NCBI RefSeq assembly: GCF_000242635.2
Contig: NC_017770.1
Span: forward strand, 2,120,669-2,184,668
From: Solitalea canadensis DSM 3403
Lineage (GTDB): Bacteria > Bacteroidota > Bacteroidia > Sphingobacteriales > Sphingobacteriaceae
Direction of reading: 5' to 3'
DNA length: 64,000 nucleotides
This document shows positions 50,696-59,398 of this stretch, piece by piece (the first letter of the stretch is position 1; each line of letters starts with the position of its first letter). The notes below the pieces were generated by a model, which did not search any database, was not told where the DNA came from, and worked only from the letters and a program-made list of their open reading frames with translations. Made by a program: the position numbers and the translations under genes.

Positions 50696-53244
50696 TGTTT
50701 AAACTCGATAATTAACTCAAAACCTTTTTTGTAAGTTGGGTTATATACAATAGATGCATTAAAATCTTTTTCAAGAATACGCTTAACATGGCTTAGCCCA
50801 AGGCCAGCTCCTTTTGTAGATGTTACTCCTTCTTCAAAAATCAATTCCTCATCCATATTACTATCCAGCACCTTACCAACATCTTTTATTGATAAAATAA
50901 TGTTGCGTCCTTTTTTAGAAAATTCGAAAATACTTTTGGAGGCGTCTTTTTTCCTGGAATTACCCAATATATTATCCAACACTACAGATAATTCAATGGG
51001 TTGAAAGTCCCTAACGAACTCTACCCCATTATCAATAACTTCAATTTTCATGTCCTTATGTAGTACAGAATATATATTGTCTATATAGTTCTTCATGTAC
51101 TTCACAATATCTTCTTCAGTTGAAAGCTGAGCCTGTAAGAAGTTGGATTTGGTCGTGAACTTAGTGATCGTATTTATTTTTTCGTTGGCCAAGCTTATTC
51201 CTTGCAGCATAGAAAGAATATCTTCTTTCTTCATGTTTGGATTTTTGTCAAGCTTAGTTTTAAATAGCTTTATTTTTTTTGAAATATCGTCTGCATACAC
51301 ACCAATAATATGGTTAGAATCCCGAAGGTCTTTGTATGTTACAGTTTCGGCAGACCGAAATCTCTCTAATTGCCGCTTTTGATTATCGGCAATTTTTTCT
51401 GCTTGTTTACGAGCTTCTTCTTCTTTGCGGGTCTGTTCTTGTGCTTTTAACTTATCTAATTCAGCTTGTAATCGTTCTTTCTCTTTACGTTCAGTCGCCA
51501 ATTCTGCCTTGCGTCTTCGCTCCTCTTCTTGCTGGTGTTTCTTCTCGGCTTCCAGTCTCTTTTTTTCTTCTTCTTTAGCTTTTTCTTCTGCCTCTATTCT
51601 TCTTTGTCGCTCTTCTTGCTCACGCCTTTCCGCTTTTTCTTTTTCTTTAAGTATGTTATTAAAATTCTCTTCTGTTAGCTTAACCTGGTTGAGTAAATCG
51701 GGGTCGCTTGTTTTCTCGGCAATTTTCTCAAGATCTTGAATAAACTTTGGTTGAACAATATCAAGTTGTTCATTCACAAAATCGACAAGTTTTTTATCAT
51801 AGGATATAATCCTGATGTTCTTATCATCTGATAAAGATTTAATCAGGTTCACGAAATCTATTTTACTTCCTACATTCGCAGTAACATCTTCGTACGTATC
51901 TTTGTCTTTATCTCCTTTCAGATTTTCCCTTATTTCGTATGCGATTTCATCACTTATAAAATAATTCCTTCTACGGAAAGCTTCTCCCCAAAGGACGCCT
52001 GTTACATAGCGTTCCAAACGTTTCAATGCTTTTTCTTCAAACAACTCAAAAAGCACCTTTTTGCCTAATGTTTCTACCAGACCGCCATCTCTACTTGAAA
52101 CCTCTCTAAATTCATTGAATGCTTCTGTTATCAGCTCTACACTTCCAAAAAGCTCCCTTGTACCTAAATTTCGACCAAATCCTTGTTGTTTATTTTTATC
52201 CAAGCCCCAACTGTCATCCCCTGCATTACCATAAGGTTGTACTCTAAAGCCATTTTTAAATAAGAATACATTACCATAGTTAACAGGTTCAATGTCCATT
52301 ATTTTGCCAAAATTAACTTTAGCACTCCTGTTAAGAAAGTAAAGACCAATATCAAGATCGTCAATAAGTTTTTTGTGCTTATTAGGTTCTTCTATATAGT
52401 AGATTAAACTTCCTCGGTCAAATAATTTGGTAGTGATTTTATTGTCTTTGACCTCGACATTTACTTGCGTAGTTTTTATATCGAGAACCTTCAATATGCT
52501 GTTATGAATTGCTCCATTAATCTTTTGAGCATCTGGTCTATCGGCATCACGTTCTAAAAACTCTTCCGCAATAATTTCAATTTCGAAGTCTTCTCCTTTT
52601 GAAAATGGGTTGATAAGTTTCTCCAGCGACCTTTTAAGTTCTACTAATTTTCCTTCTGTCCAGATGGAGTTAAGGTTACTAATTCTCAGAAAAGTTCCAT
52701 GAGGTTTATTATTGGGGAACTCAATTTTTCCAGTGTACCCATCTAAAGGGATTTGAATATCGCCAAAGCTCTGTCTTGCATCAACATCGAATTGATCCCA
52801 ATTCACATCAATCGAATAAACTGCACTTTCTCCATCCTTACGAGTGATAAGTTCAAGTTGGCTTCCTAACCTATCGCATGAAAAACGGCCAACTCCTTTG
52901 GCCCCAGCGTAAAATCTTTTCGACTTTAAATTATTTAAATGGCGGCCTCGTTTCGAGGTTTCAGCTTCGTTTTCATTTTCTTCGAGGTCTTCTGAACCAT
53001 CCTTCTTAGCAGAATAAGCGACAGCAAACCATTTATTTTTTAAATCCTTCTTAGACATGCCCTTGCCGTTATCTGCAATTATTACCTCATCGCTTTTGAA
53101 GGTTAACGTTACGTTCGTTGCATGGGCATCGTAAGAATTTTTTACAAGTTCATAAATAGCAATAAAATCATCGGTAATTAAATCTCTACCGATAATATTT
53201 TTCATCCCTGTCTTTACATCAAAAGAAATAAATTCTTTAGTCAT
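50692..53244 (-). CDS. Dual GHKL protein: MORC/Hsp90-like ATPase plus histidine-kinase-like ATPase
   Basis: 850 residues. The N-terminal GHL ATPase shows the N-box ELVKNSYDAHA (32-42), DNGKGM (58-63) and GAKGVGR (114-120), followed by an S5-like transducer (about 330-390, NVFLFKNGFRVQPYG). A long charged coiled coil spans about 530-635. The C-terminus resembles a sensor kinase: possible phospho-His645 in SNHIIGVYADDI, N-box LDNILGNS near 757, and G2 box GAGLGLSH near 812. MORC-like GHL ATPases are known companions of restriction-modification genes; the added kinase half and the receiver gene next to it are the unusual part. Start overlaps the methyltransferase gene by 8 bp. Confidence 0.75.
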   Translation of the reverse strand: MTKEFISFDVKTGMKNIIGRDLITDDFIAIYELVKNSYDAHATNVTLTFKSDEVIIADNGKGMSKKDLKNKWFAVAYSAKKDGSEDLEENENEAETSKRGRHLNNLKSKRFYAGAKGVGRFSCDRLGSQLELITRKDGESAVYSIDVNWDQFDVDARQSFGDIQIPLDGYTGKIEFPNNKPHGTFLRISNLNSIWTEGKLVELKRSLEKLINPFSKGEDFEIEIIAEEFLERDADRPDAQKINGAIHNSILKVLDIKTTQVNVEVKDNKITTKLFDRGSLIYYIEEPNKHKKLIDDLDIGLYFLNRSAKVNFGKIMDIEPVNYGNVFLFKNGFRVQPYGNAGDDSWGLDKNKQQGFGRNLGTRELFGSVELITEAFNEFREVSSRDGGLVETLGKKVLFELFEEKALKRLERYVTGVLWGEAFRRRNYFISDEIAYEIRENLKGDKDKDTYEDVTANVGSKIDFVNLIKSLSDDKNIRIISYDKKLVDFVNEQLDIVQPKFIQDLEKIAEKTSDPDLLNQVKLTEENFNNILKEKEKAERREQEERQRRIEAEEKAKEEEKKRLEAEKKHQQEEERRRKAELATERKEKERLQAELDKLKAQEQTRKEEEARKQAEKIADNQKRQLERFRSAETVTYKDLRDSNHIIGVYADDISKKIKLFKTKLDKNPNMKKEDILSMLQGISLANEKINTITKFTTKSNFLQAQLSTEEDIVKYMKNYIDNIYSVLHKDMKIEVIDNGVEFVRDFQPIELSVVLDNILGNSRKKDASKSIFEFSKKGRNIILSIKDVGKVLDSNMDEELIFEEGVTSTKGAGLGLSHVKRILEKDFNASIVYNPTYKKGFELIIEFKQ

Positions 53245-54475
53245 TAATTATCTTGTTTAATACAATACCGGCTTGTTCCCCAAACAACGGAGGAATAGCA
53301 TTACCGATTTGTGTGTAACGAGGGACTTCCTGAACTCGTCTTTTCCCTCCTGTAGTGTACTTTCCTTGGAAATGATACCAATCCGGAAAGCTTTGTATAC
53401 GAGCATATTCCCTTACTGTTAGAATACGCGGCTCTGAATAATGAATATAATCGTCGGGTAAAGTAGTAATGGTAGGCGCAACTTTTTTTGACGCTAAAGG
53501 AATAATAACATGCTTATTAATATTCATTTGCTCTTTAATTTTAGTATCCAAATTTTTTCCTTTGGGAGCCTTCAAATAAAAAGCAAATTTCTGTTCAACA
53601 TCTGGTCTATGGTTAGGAAAACTATGACTATTAGGAATAGCATCACTACACCCATTTCTTAAAAAATGTTGATAAGGAGACTGTGGTTTTATATACTTAC
53701 CACTAAAGAATTTCTTGCCTCTATCTGGAGTTTGTTCTAACCCATTGCTTTTGAGTAGATCAGAAATTGCATCTATTAATTTTGGATTTTGAGGAAGGTC
53801 TTTGCTGAATAAAAACTGCTTTTTATTTTGAGTAATTTTTTTAAAGAAATAAGTGGCGTCTAATTTCTTTTTCTCGGCAACATCATTTCTAATTCCAACT
53901 AATATAAATCGCGTTCTTTTTTGAGGAATTCCATAGTTTGAAAAATCTATCATTTGCCCCTTTACGTTATAACCCAAACGTGTCAAGACACCGACCACAA
54001 GTTCTGAATAAGCTTTCTTTTTTGACCGAATTTCATTAACAGATGTTTTATTTTTTTTAAACTGAAGTGTAAAACCTTTTACATTTTCAAAAAAAATAAT
54101 TTTAGGCCGAGTGTACATAATAAATTTAAGATAAGATCGAATCAATCCATTCCTGACATCATCTTCTTTACGTCTTCCTGCCATTGAAAATCCCTGGCAG
54201 GGAGGACCTCCAGCCACCATATCTACCCTGTCTCTTAAATTTATTAGTTCATCTTTATATTCTTTTAATACTTTATCTATTTCTAATTCATTTTTGGGTA
54301 GCCAAGATGGCCAATCAAAATGGTTCTTATTTTCAATTAAATTGTACTCTAGTGTTTTAAATGCATCAGGACTTTTTTCAATGGCGAAAAGACCTTTCCA
54401 ACCAGCGTTATGTAGGCCAAGTGATAACCCTCCGCATCCTGCGAATAAATCTATGTAGGAAAAAGATGGCATCAT
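53237..54475 (-). CDS. Cytosine-5 DNA methyltransferase
   Basis: 412 residues from the Met at 54475; the frame is open further upstream but that part overlaps the glycosylase gene and has no motif character. Motifs seen: I SYIDLFAGCGGLSLGLHNAG, IV GGPPCQGFSMAGRR with catalytic Cys near 92, VI ENVKGF, VIII QKRTRFILVG, IX REYARIQSFPD and X QIGNAIPP. The target-recognition region lies at about 220-330. Lies 31 bp after the glycosylase gene and overlaps the dual-ATPase gene. Recognition sequence unknown. Confidence 0.92.
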   Translation of the reverse strand: MMPSFSYIDLFAGCGGLSLGLHNAGWKGLFAIEKSPDAFKTLEYNLIENKNHFDWPSWLPKNELEIDKVLKEYKDELINLRDRVDMVAGGPPCQGFSMAGRRKEDDVRNGLIRSYLKFIMYTRPKIIFFENVKGFTLQFKKNKTSVNEIRSKKKAYSELVVGVLTRLGYNVKGQMIDFSNYGIPQKRTRFILVGIRNDVAEKKKLDATYFFKKITQNKKQFLFSKDLPQNPKLIDAISDLLKSNGLEQTPDRGKKFFSGKYIKPQSPYQHFLRNGCSDAIPNSHSFPNHRPDVEQKFAFYLKAPKGKNLDTKIKEQMNINKHVIIPLASKKVAPTITTLPDDYIHYSEPRILTVREYARIQSFPDWYHFQGKYTTGGKRRVQEVPRYTQIGNAIPPLFGEQAGIVLNKIIND

Positions 54476-54506
54476 AGTTAGATATAATATTATGGTATAA
54501 ACGGGC

Positions 54507-55193
54507 CTAAAATAAGTTTTTTTTATAAAAGGTGCAAGTATCCGCCAACAAACAGGACGTGCATAAAGGTACACGAGCTTTGCAAATACTAGCTGCAAAA
54601 TCCAGTATAGCCCAATTGATTTCTTTTGATCTTGGGTGGTTTATAACTCTAAATGCCAAACTTTGTAAATAAGGATCGCATCGTATATCAGCCAACTGTC
54701 GTTCTTCAAAATAACGTTCCAATACCCGTGTCATGTTCACATCTATTAATGGCCTTGGCTTGTTGAATAGTTGAAGTTCTATGGCGTTTACAATGTATTG
54801 TCCTAAAAAAGGTATTTGTTCCAGTGATTTCCGATCCGAAGGAAAACGTCCTTCTCTGCCAACCATTTCAAGTGCTAAATCTTTAAGCCGTTTAGCACGC
54901 TGACGATATAGTCCAACTGGCTGAAGTTGCTGTTCAATAAAACTATTGTCAGCTTTTGCGATTGCTTCCCAACTTGGGAATGTTTCAAGAAATAATGCAT
55001 GGAATTTTTCAACTGTTTCGGCTTTGGTTCTCTGTAATAATACTTCTGCTATAACTATTTCATAAGAACTTAGTCCTTCTTGCCTCCATGGTAGATGATG
55101 GCGACCAAAAACACCAAACCAACCTAACATTTTATCCTGAAATAAAATAATCCGGGCTTTAACTATTCTTTTACGTCCATCGACCTTTATCAT
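54507..55193 (-). CDS. HhH-GPD DNA glycosylase, MIG-like T/G mismatch type
   Basis: 228 residues from the ATG at 55193 (a TTG four codons earlier is possible). Helix-hairpin-helix IPFLGQYIVNAI with Tyr133, catalytic Asp151 in PLIDVNMTRV, and the four-Cys cluster Cys204-x6-Cys211-x2-Cys214-x5-Cys220 for [4Fe-4S]. In MutY the Tyr position is Ser and in endonuclease III it is Lys; Tyr is found in Mig.Mth, the T/G mismatch glycosylase that accompanies a cytosine methyltransferase. The gene precedes the methyltransferase here, so it most likely repairs deaminated 5-methylcytosine. A C-terminal MutY recognition domain is absent. Confidence 0.85.
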   Translation of the reverse strand: MIKVDGRKRIVKARIILFQDKMLGWFGVFGRHHLPWRQEGLSSYEIVIAEVLLQRTKAETVEKFHALFLETFPSWEAIAKADNSFIEQQLQPVGLYRQRAKRLKDLALEMVGREGRFPSDRKSLEQIPFLGQYIVNAIELQLFNKPRPLIDVNMTRVLERYFEERQLADIRCDPYLQSLAFRVINHPRSKEINWAILDFAASICKARVPLCTSCLLADTCTFYKKNLF

Positions 55194-55399
55194 GAATAAT
55201 TCCAAAATATCAATTTAATTCTCTAAGGATATTCATTGTGCTCGAACCTAAGTTTGACTTTAAGATTAAAGATCACCAATTCACTTATCTATATAAACAC
55301 CTTTTATCCTTCCAGAGTCATTTAAACACAAAAGTAAACCGTTGCAATTAAAAAAGTAATTATTTTAAAATCAATAGTTTATTGTTTTTTTAAAATAAA

Positions 55400-55431
55400 T
55401 TTGCGTAGTCAAATAACTACATATATATTTG
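55400..55431 (+). promoter_or_regulatory. Promoter of the ArsR operon
   Basis: TTTG (55400-55403), 20 bp, TATATTTG (55424-55431). Matches the Bacteroidota consensus. It is interleaved with two operator-like repeats. Confidence 0.75.
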
Positions 55432-55448
55432 TGTAGTTAAATGACTAC
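55405..55448. promoter_or_regulatory. Twin 16-bp ArsR-type operators
   Basis: GTAGTCAAATAACTAC at 55405-55420 and GTAGTTAAATGACTAC at 55433-55448, each with GTAGT/ACTAC arms and 28 bp apart. The first lies between the -33 and -7 boxes and the second just after the -7 box, ending 3 bp before the ArsR start. They also form a larger inverted repeat with each other. Confidence 0.7.
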
Positions 55449-55451
55449 GCA

Positions 55452-55772
55452 ATGAATTTACGACGCGATGTATTCCAGGCTATAGCTGATCCCACCAGAA
55501 GGGCTATACTCGTATTGGTTGCTGCTCAGGCAATGACCGCTGGTGCAATAGCCTCTAATTTTGACACGGCTAGGCCGACTGTTTCAAAACACTTGCAAAT
55601 ACTTACCGAATGCGAATTGCTTAAACAAGAGCAAACCGGAAGGGAAATCTACTATCACTTAAATCCTCAAAAAATGAAGGAAATAGCCGACTTTATTGAG
55701 CCGTTCCGCCAAATGTGGGACGACCGATTTAATAAACTGGAAAGTATCATGAAAACCTACATCAAAAAATAA
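55452..55772 (+). CDS. ArsR-family repressor
   Basis: 106 residues, one winged helix: [70 protein letters not shown]. No metal-binding CxC is visible. This subgroup typically represses itself and SRPBCC/DoxX genes, exactly what follows here. Two 16-bp operators overlap its promoter. Confidence 0.92.
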   Translation: MNLRRDVFQAIADPTRRAILVLVAAQAMTAGAIASNFDTARPTVSKHLQILTECELLKQEQTGREIYYHLNPQKMKEIADFIEPFRQMWDDRFNKLESIMKTYIKK

Positions 55773-55776
55773 TCTT

Positions 55777-56241
55777 ATGGAACTGAAAACTAAAATCAAT
55801 GCTGAAAACGGCAAGCAGGAAATATTAATTACACGAGAATTTGAGTTGCCTTTGGAGCTGCTTTTCAGAGCGTATGCAGAATCTGAAATTGTAGAACAAT
55901 GGATGGGAACGAAAGTGCTGAAACTCGATAGTAAAAAGCATGGCAGTTACCAATTCGAAACCACTGATCCTAAAGGAAATAAACACGGTTTTAGCGGTGT
56001 GATCCATGAGTTCGTTGCGAACCAAAAAATCACTCGGACTTTTGAAATGGAGAATACGCCTTATGGTATTCAGCTTGAATTCTATGAGTTTGAACCATTA
56101 ACCGACAGCACTTGTAAACTCAGCATGCGTGTACTGTATGAATCGGCTAAGCAAAGAGACGAAGTGTTGAAATTACCGTTCGCTCAGGGCATTAATATGG
56201 CACATAATCGCATTCAGGAAATTCTAAACAAATTAAACTAA
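55777..56241 (+). CDS. SRPBCC (AHSA1-like) protein
   Basis: 154 residues. START/Bet v1-like fold: TREFELPLELLFRAYAESEIVEQWMGTKVLKLD, then YQFETTDPKGNKHGFSGVIHEF and FEMENTPYGIQLEFYEF. Family of small ligand-binding or Hsp90-activator-like proteins; the role here is unknown. It follows the ArsR gene by 4 bp. Confidence 0.88.
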   Translation: MELKTKINAENGKQEILITREFELPLELLFRAYAESEIVEQWMGTKVLKLDSKKHGSYQFETTDPKGNKHGFSGVIHEFVANQKITRTFEMENTPYGIQLEFYEFEPLTDSTCKLSMRVLYESAKQRDEVLKLPFAQGINMAHNRIQEILNKLN

Positions 56242-56247
56242 TATATC

Positions 56248-56640
56248 ATGACTAAGAGAAACAAAATCATCTATTGGATTTCTACCCTTTGGCTTGCATT
56301 GGGAATGCTGTCGACAGGGATTGTCCAGCTACTTAAAGTAAAAGAGAACATTGAGCCTGTTTTAAACCTAGGCTACCCTATTTACTTCCTGACACTGATC
56401 GGTATCTGGAAAATGTTAGGTGTGATAGCGATACTGATCCCTAAATTTCCTTTACTGAAGGAATGGACCTATGCTGGCTTTTTCTTTTTAATGACCGGAG
56501 CAATGTTTTCACATATTGTAGCAGGAAACCCTTTCAAAGAAATTGCACCATCATTGCTGTTATTAACACTAACTGTAGTATCTTGGTACTTCAGACCTGT
56601 GGATAGAAAAATCATGACGGTAAATGTCGGGACGGTTTAA
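56248..56640 (+). CDS. DoxX-like membrane protein
   Basis: 130 residues with four membrane helices (about 8-28, 45-68, 76-95 and 98-114). IYFLTLIGIWKMLGVIAILIPKFPLLKEWTYAGFFFLMTGAMFSHI is typical of the DoxX-like DUF4267/DoxX_2 group. Function unknown. Third gene of the ArsR operon, 6 bp after the SRPBCC gene. Confidence 0.88.
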   Translation: MTKRNKIIYWISTLWLALGMLSTGIVQLLKVKENIEPVLNLGYPIYFLTLIGIWKMLGVIAILIPKFPLLKEWTYAGFFFLMTGAMFSHIVAGNPFKEIAPSLLLLTLTVVSWYFRPVDRKIMTVNVGTV

Positions 56641-56714
56641 TCAATGATCATCCACAACATCCTTTAAAATTCCTGATAATTAATAGTGTTAGTATTGTTT
56701 AAACAAAAATCACC

Positions 56715-57161
56715 ATGTCAAACAGCGTAACATTACACAGAGTTCTTAAAGCAACTCCCGAAAAGGTTTATCGTGCCTTCATCGACCCTAATGCACTTGC
56801 ATCGTGGATTCCTCCCTACGGTTTTCTTTGTACTGTTCACAGTATGGAAGTAAGAATGGGTGGCAAATACAAAATGTCTTTCACTAATTTTTCTACCGGC
56901 AATAGTCATTCTTTCGGTGGTGAATACCTTGAACTTAAACCTAATGAGTTCTTAAAGTACACCGACCAATTTGACGATCCTAATTTGCCTGGTGAAATGA
57001 TCACTACAGTTTGGCTTACAAAGGTTTCTGTAGGTACAGAGGTTAAAATTACGCAGGAAGGCATTCCAGATGTAATTCCGGCTGAGATGTGCTACTTAGG
57101 ATGGCAGGAATCATTAGAAAAATTAATAAAATTAGTTGAACCAGAAATTCCTGATGCCTGA
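56715..57161 (+). CDS. Second SRPBCC (AHSA1-like) protein
   Basis: 148 residues. HRVLKATPEKVYRAFIDPNALASWIPPYGFLCTVHSMEVRMGGKYKMSFTNFSTGNSHSFGGEY and the end CYLGWQESLEKLIKLVEPEIP mark the AHSA1/START-like fold. Probably part of, or coordinated with, the ArsR operon though 74 bp further on. Ligand unknown. Confidence 0.88.
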   Translation: MSNSVTLHRVLKATPEKVYRAFIDPNALASWIPPYGFLCTVHSMEVRMGGKYKMSFTNFSTGNSHSFGGEYLELKPNEFLKYTDQFDDPNLPGEMITTVWLTKVSVGTEVKITQEGIPDVIPAEMCYLGWQESLEKLIKLVEPEIPDA

Positions 57162-57208
57162 TCAGGAATTTTGAAAACCTACATAAACCTAAAACACCAA
57201 CAAAAACT

Positions 57209-57648
57209 ATGAATCCTAAAGTTGATTTCTTTTTTAAAGCCAAACAGTGGCAGGAAGAGTATGAAAAATTAAGAACGATCATACTTGCGGCGTGCTGATC
57301 CAGCAAACGGAAAATGTTCAGGCAGCCCGTCAAATGCGTTTTGTTAATCTAATGGATCTCCTTGAAAAGGAAGCTATTTTAAAAACCTATATCCATGAAG
57401 CTATTGAGGTGGAAAAAGCAGGTTTAAAAGTGGAGTTAAAACAAACCTCGGAATTTAAAATGGTAGAAGAGTTTCAGCACAGATTAGACACCTTCCCTGC
57501 CCTAAAAACTGCTTTTGAAGGCTTGACTCCCGGACGCCAGAGAGGTTATTTGCTTCATTTTTCACAAGCCAAACAAGCTAAAACCCGTGAATCAAGAATT
57601 GATAAATCTATTCCGCAAATTCTGAATGGCAAAGGATTGGATGATTAG
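57209..57648 (+). pseudogene. YdeI-like protein with internal deletion and frameshift
   Basis: The first 29 codons (MNPKVDFFFKAKQWQEEYEK) match the start of YdeI/OmpD-associated proteins. At about 57283-57290 the sequence jumps in another frame to the middle of the same family (VLIQQTENVQAARQMRF) and runs to the usual C-terminus (PGRQRGYLLHFSQAKQAKTRESRI). The segment that should hold the central motif, by memory of the family about 45-50 residues, is missing. The downstream piece could only start internally. A broken gene is the simplest explanation. Confidence 0.75.
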
Positions 57649-58145
57649 TAATAAGCAACTTATTGCGACAAAGGAACTTGTTTACGATAAGTGTGGTATT
57701 GAAATTACGCAGATTCAAAAACAAGAAGAAAGCTCAGAATATGAAGCACATACGTTTAATATAAATAACAAGAAGATAGCATTCAGAGCTGCTAAAATTA
57801 CCCCGACCAAAGTTGGCCAATTTGTTACTTTATGGAAGCGAATTGAAAACGGGCCTATTCAGCCTTACAATAGTGCGGATGATATTGATTTTTTTATCGT
57901 TAGTGTTTGTAACGATGAAAGTTTTGGTCAGTTTGTATTCCCTAAGCATGTGTTAGTTGAAAAAGATATAGTAGCAAAAGATAATATAGGTGGAAAAAGA
58001 GGGGATACGTGTATATCCTCCATGGGATACAACCAATAGCAAACAAGCTCAAAAAACTCAAAATTGGCAACTGGCCTATTTTTTAAATGTGTCTAAAGAT
58101 GATCAGATTGATTTTTCGCATGTAAAAGCTCTTTATCATCTATAA
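57641..58145 (+). pseudogene. MepB-like protein broken by a one-base frameshift
   Basis: From the ATG at 57641 a frame runs to 58039 and is MepB-like up to GQFVFPKHVLVEKDI and GKRG. At GGGG (58001-58004) the reading changes; in the next frame the expected end appears: IRVYPPWDTTNSKQAQKTQ, then NWQLAYF, to the stop at 58145. One extra G explains it. MepB proteins are of unclear function. A sequencing error in the G run is possible. Confidence 0.8.
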
Positions 58146-58207
58146 AAAAATAAAAGCATTTGCTGAAAAAGATTTTGAAAGCATTGAAAATTAGATTGTA
58201 AAATTGA

Positions 58208-58672
58208 ATGATTAAAGATTGGATAAACAGAAAATTCGGCAAGAAAACCGAATCTGAATCAACAATAAAAGATAAGAATTTTGACATTGATTATGATAAA
58301 AATGCAAGTTTTTATCATTCAAATTTGATCAATTCCATTATCCTTTTTTCATTAACTAAAAGCGATCTTGAAAAACTAATTTCACCAACATTTAATCCGT
58401 TTTTTGAACTCGAAACTGAAATTGATTATGCTTTTATGCCAGTTTGTTTTGAAACAGTTTTCAGAAACGGATTAATAAACAGCTCATTTAGAAGTGAGCT
58501 ATTAGAATTTAAATTACTTACGCATGGAATTCCAAGTGAAATTTGGGATTGGGAATATATAGATATTCACCCGACATGGATTCAGATAAGACAGAAAGCA
58601 ATTAATATATTAGATAAACTTGAGGTCAAGAATCGCATTTACAGCGATGATTATATAATCCATGAAAAGTGA
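58208..58672 (+). CDS. Hypothetical protein
   Basis: 154 residues, no signal peptide or membrane helix, mixed alpha/beta. Acidic middle (FFELETEIDYAFMPVCFETVF) and WDWEYIDIHPTWIQIRQKA near the end. I recognise no family. Same strand as the small accessory genes around it, which are probably independent insertions. Confidence 0.55.
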   Translation: MIKDWINRKFGKKTESESTIKDKNFDIDYDKNASFYHSNLINSIILFSLTKSDLEKLISPTFNPFFELETEIDYAFMPVCFETVFRNGLINSSFRSELLEFKLLTHGIPSEIWDWEYIDIHPTWIQIRQKAINILDKLEVKNRIYSDDYIIHEK

Positions 58673-58703
58673 TCAAAACAAACTTAAGATTTAAAAAACT
58701 ATC

Positions 58704-59273
58704 ATGACTAACATAAAAAAACAATTATCACCAGATCAACAACAAGAACTGCTTAAAACACTCAAAACCCGTTTTGAGAAACACATGGATCGTCATAAAG
58801 GTGTTGAATGGGCGAAAGTTCAGGCAAAACTGGAGGCTAATCCGGATAAATTATGGTCGCTGAACGAAATGGAATTTACAGGCGGCGAACCGGATGTTGT
58901 CAGTTTTGAAAATACTAAAGCAGATGAATATATTTTCTGTGATTGTTCAGCAGAAAGTCCGAAAGGCCGTAGAAGCATTTGTTACGACCATGAAGCATTG
59001 GAAAAACGAAAAGAACATAAACCGGACGACAGCGCCATAAATATGGCAGCTGATATGGGAGTTGAGCTTTTAACCGAAGAACAATACCGTGAATTACAAA
59101 AACATGGCAATTTTGATTTAAAAACTTCCAGCTGGGTGGTTACCCCTACCGATGTTCGCAAACTTGGTGGCGCGCTCTTTTGCGACCGTCGTTATAATAC
59201 TGTTTTTCTATATCATAACGGGGCAGATTCTTACTATGCAGCAAGAGGATTTCGGGGTTTGCTGAAGGTTTAG
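58704..59273 (+). CDS. DUF4256 protein
   Basis: 189 residues, full length. The family is clear from RFEKHMDRHKGVEWAKVQAKLEANPDKLWSLNEMEFTGGEPDVV, FCDCSAESPKGRRSICYD and LGGALFCDRRYNTVFLYHNGADSYYAARGFRG. Function not known. Followed by a good terminator. Confidence 0.9.
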   Translation: MTNIKKQLSPDQQQELLKTLKTRFEKHMDRHKGVEWAKVQAKLEANPDKLWSLNEMEFTGGEPDVVSFENTKADEYIFCDCSAESPKGRRSICYDHEALEKRKEHKPDDSAINMAADMGVELLTEEQYRELQKHGNFDLKTSSWVVTPTDVRKLGGALFCDRRYNTVFLYHNGADSYYAARGFRGLLKV

Positions 59274-59398
59274 AAAAGTAAGCGACGAAAGAAATAAAGT
59301 ACTTAATAATGCTAAATGTGATGTTTTTTGACATTGCGTCAATTTTGAACCAGAAGCTTCCCTCCTTCCCAAACATCCTTCCGTAACAAAATACAAGC

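Noticed and set aside
51143-51739. Several plus-strand open frames
   Set aside because: They are antisense to the Glu/Lys/Arg-rich coiled coil of the dual ATPase; their Ser/Phe/Leu-rich composition is the mirror of that low-complexity stretch.
54476-54598. Longer N-terminus for the cytosine methyltransferase
   Set aside because: The extension overlaps the glycosylase gene and has no methyltransferase character; motif I directly follows the Met at 54475.
48000-55200. Prophage or transposon carrying the defence island
   Set aside because: No integrase, transposase, phage structural gene or clear terminal repeat was found at its borders.
57292-57648. Stand-alone small protein
   Set aside because: Its sequence is the C-terminal two thirds of YdeI-like proteins, and the start of the same family lies just upstream in another frame.
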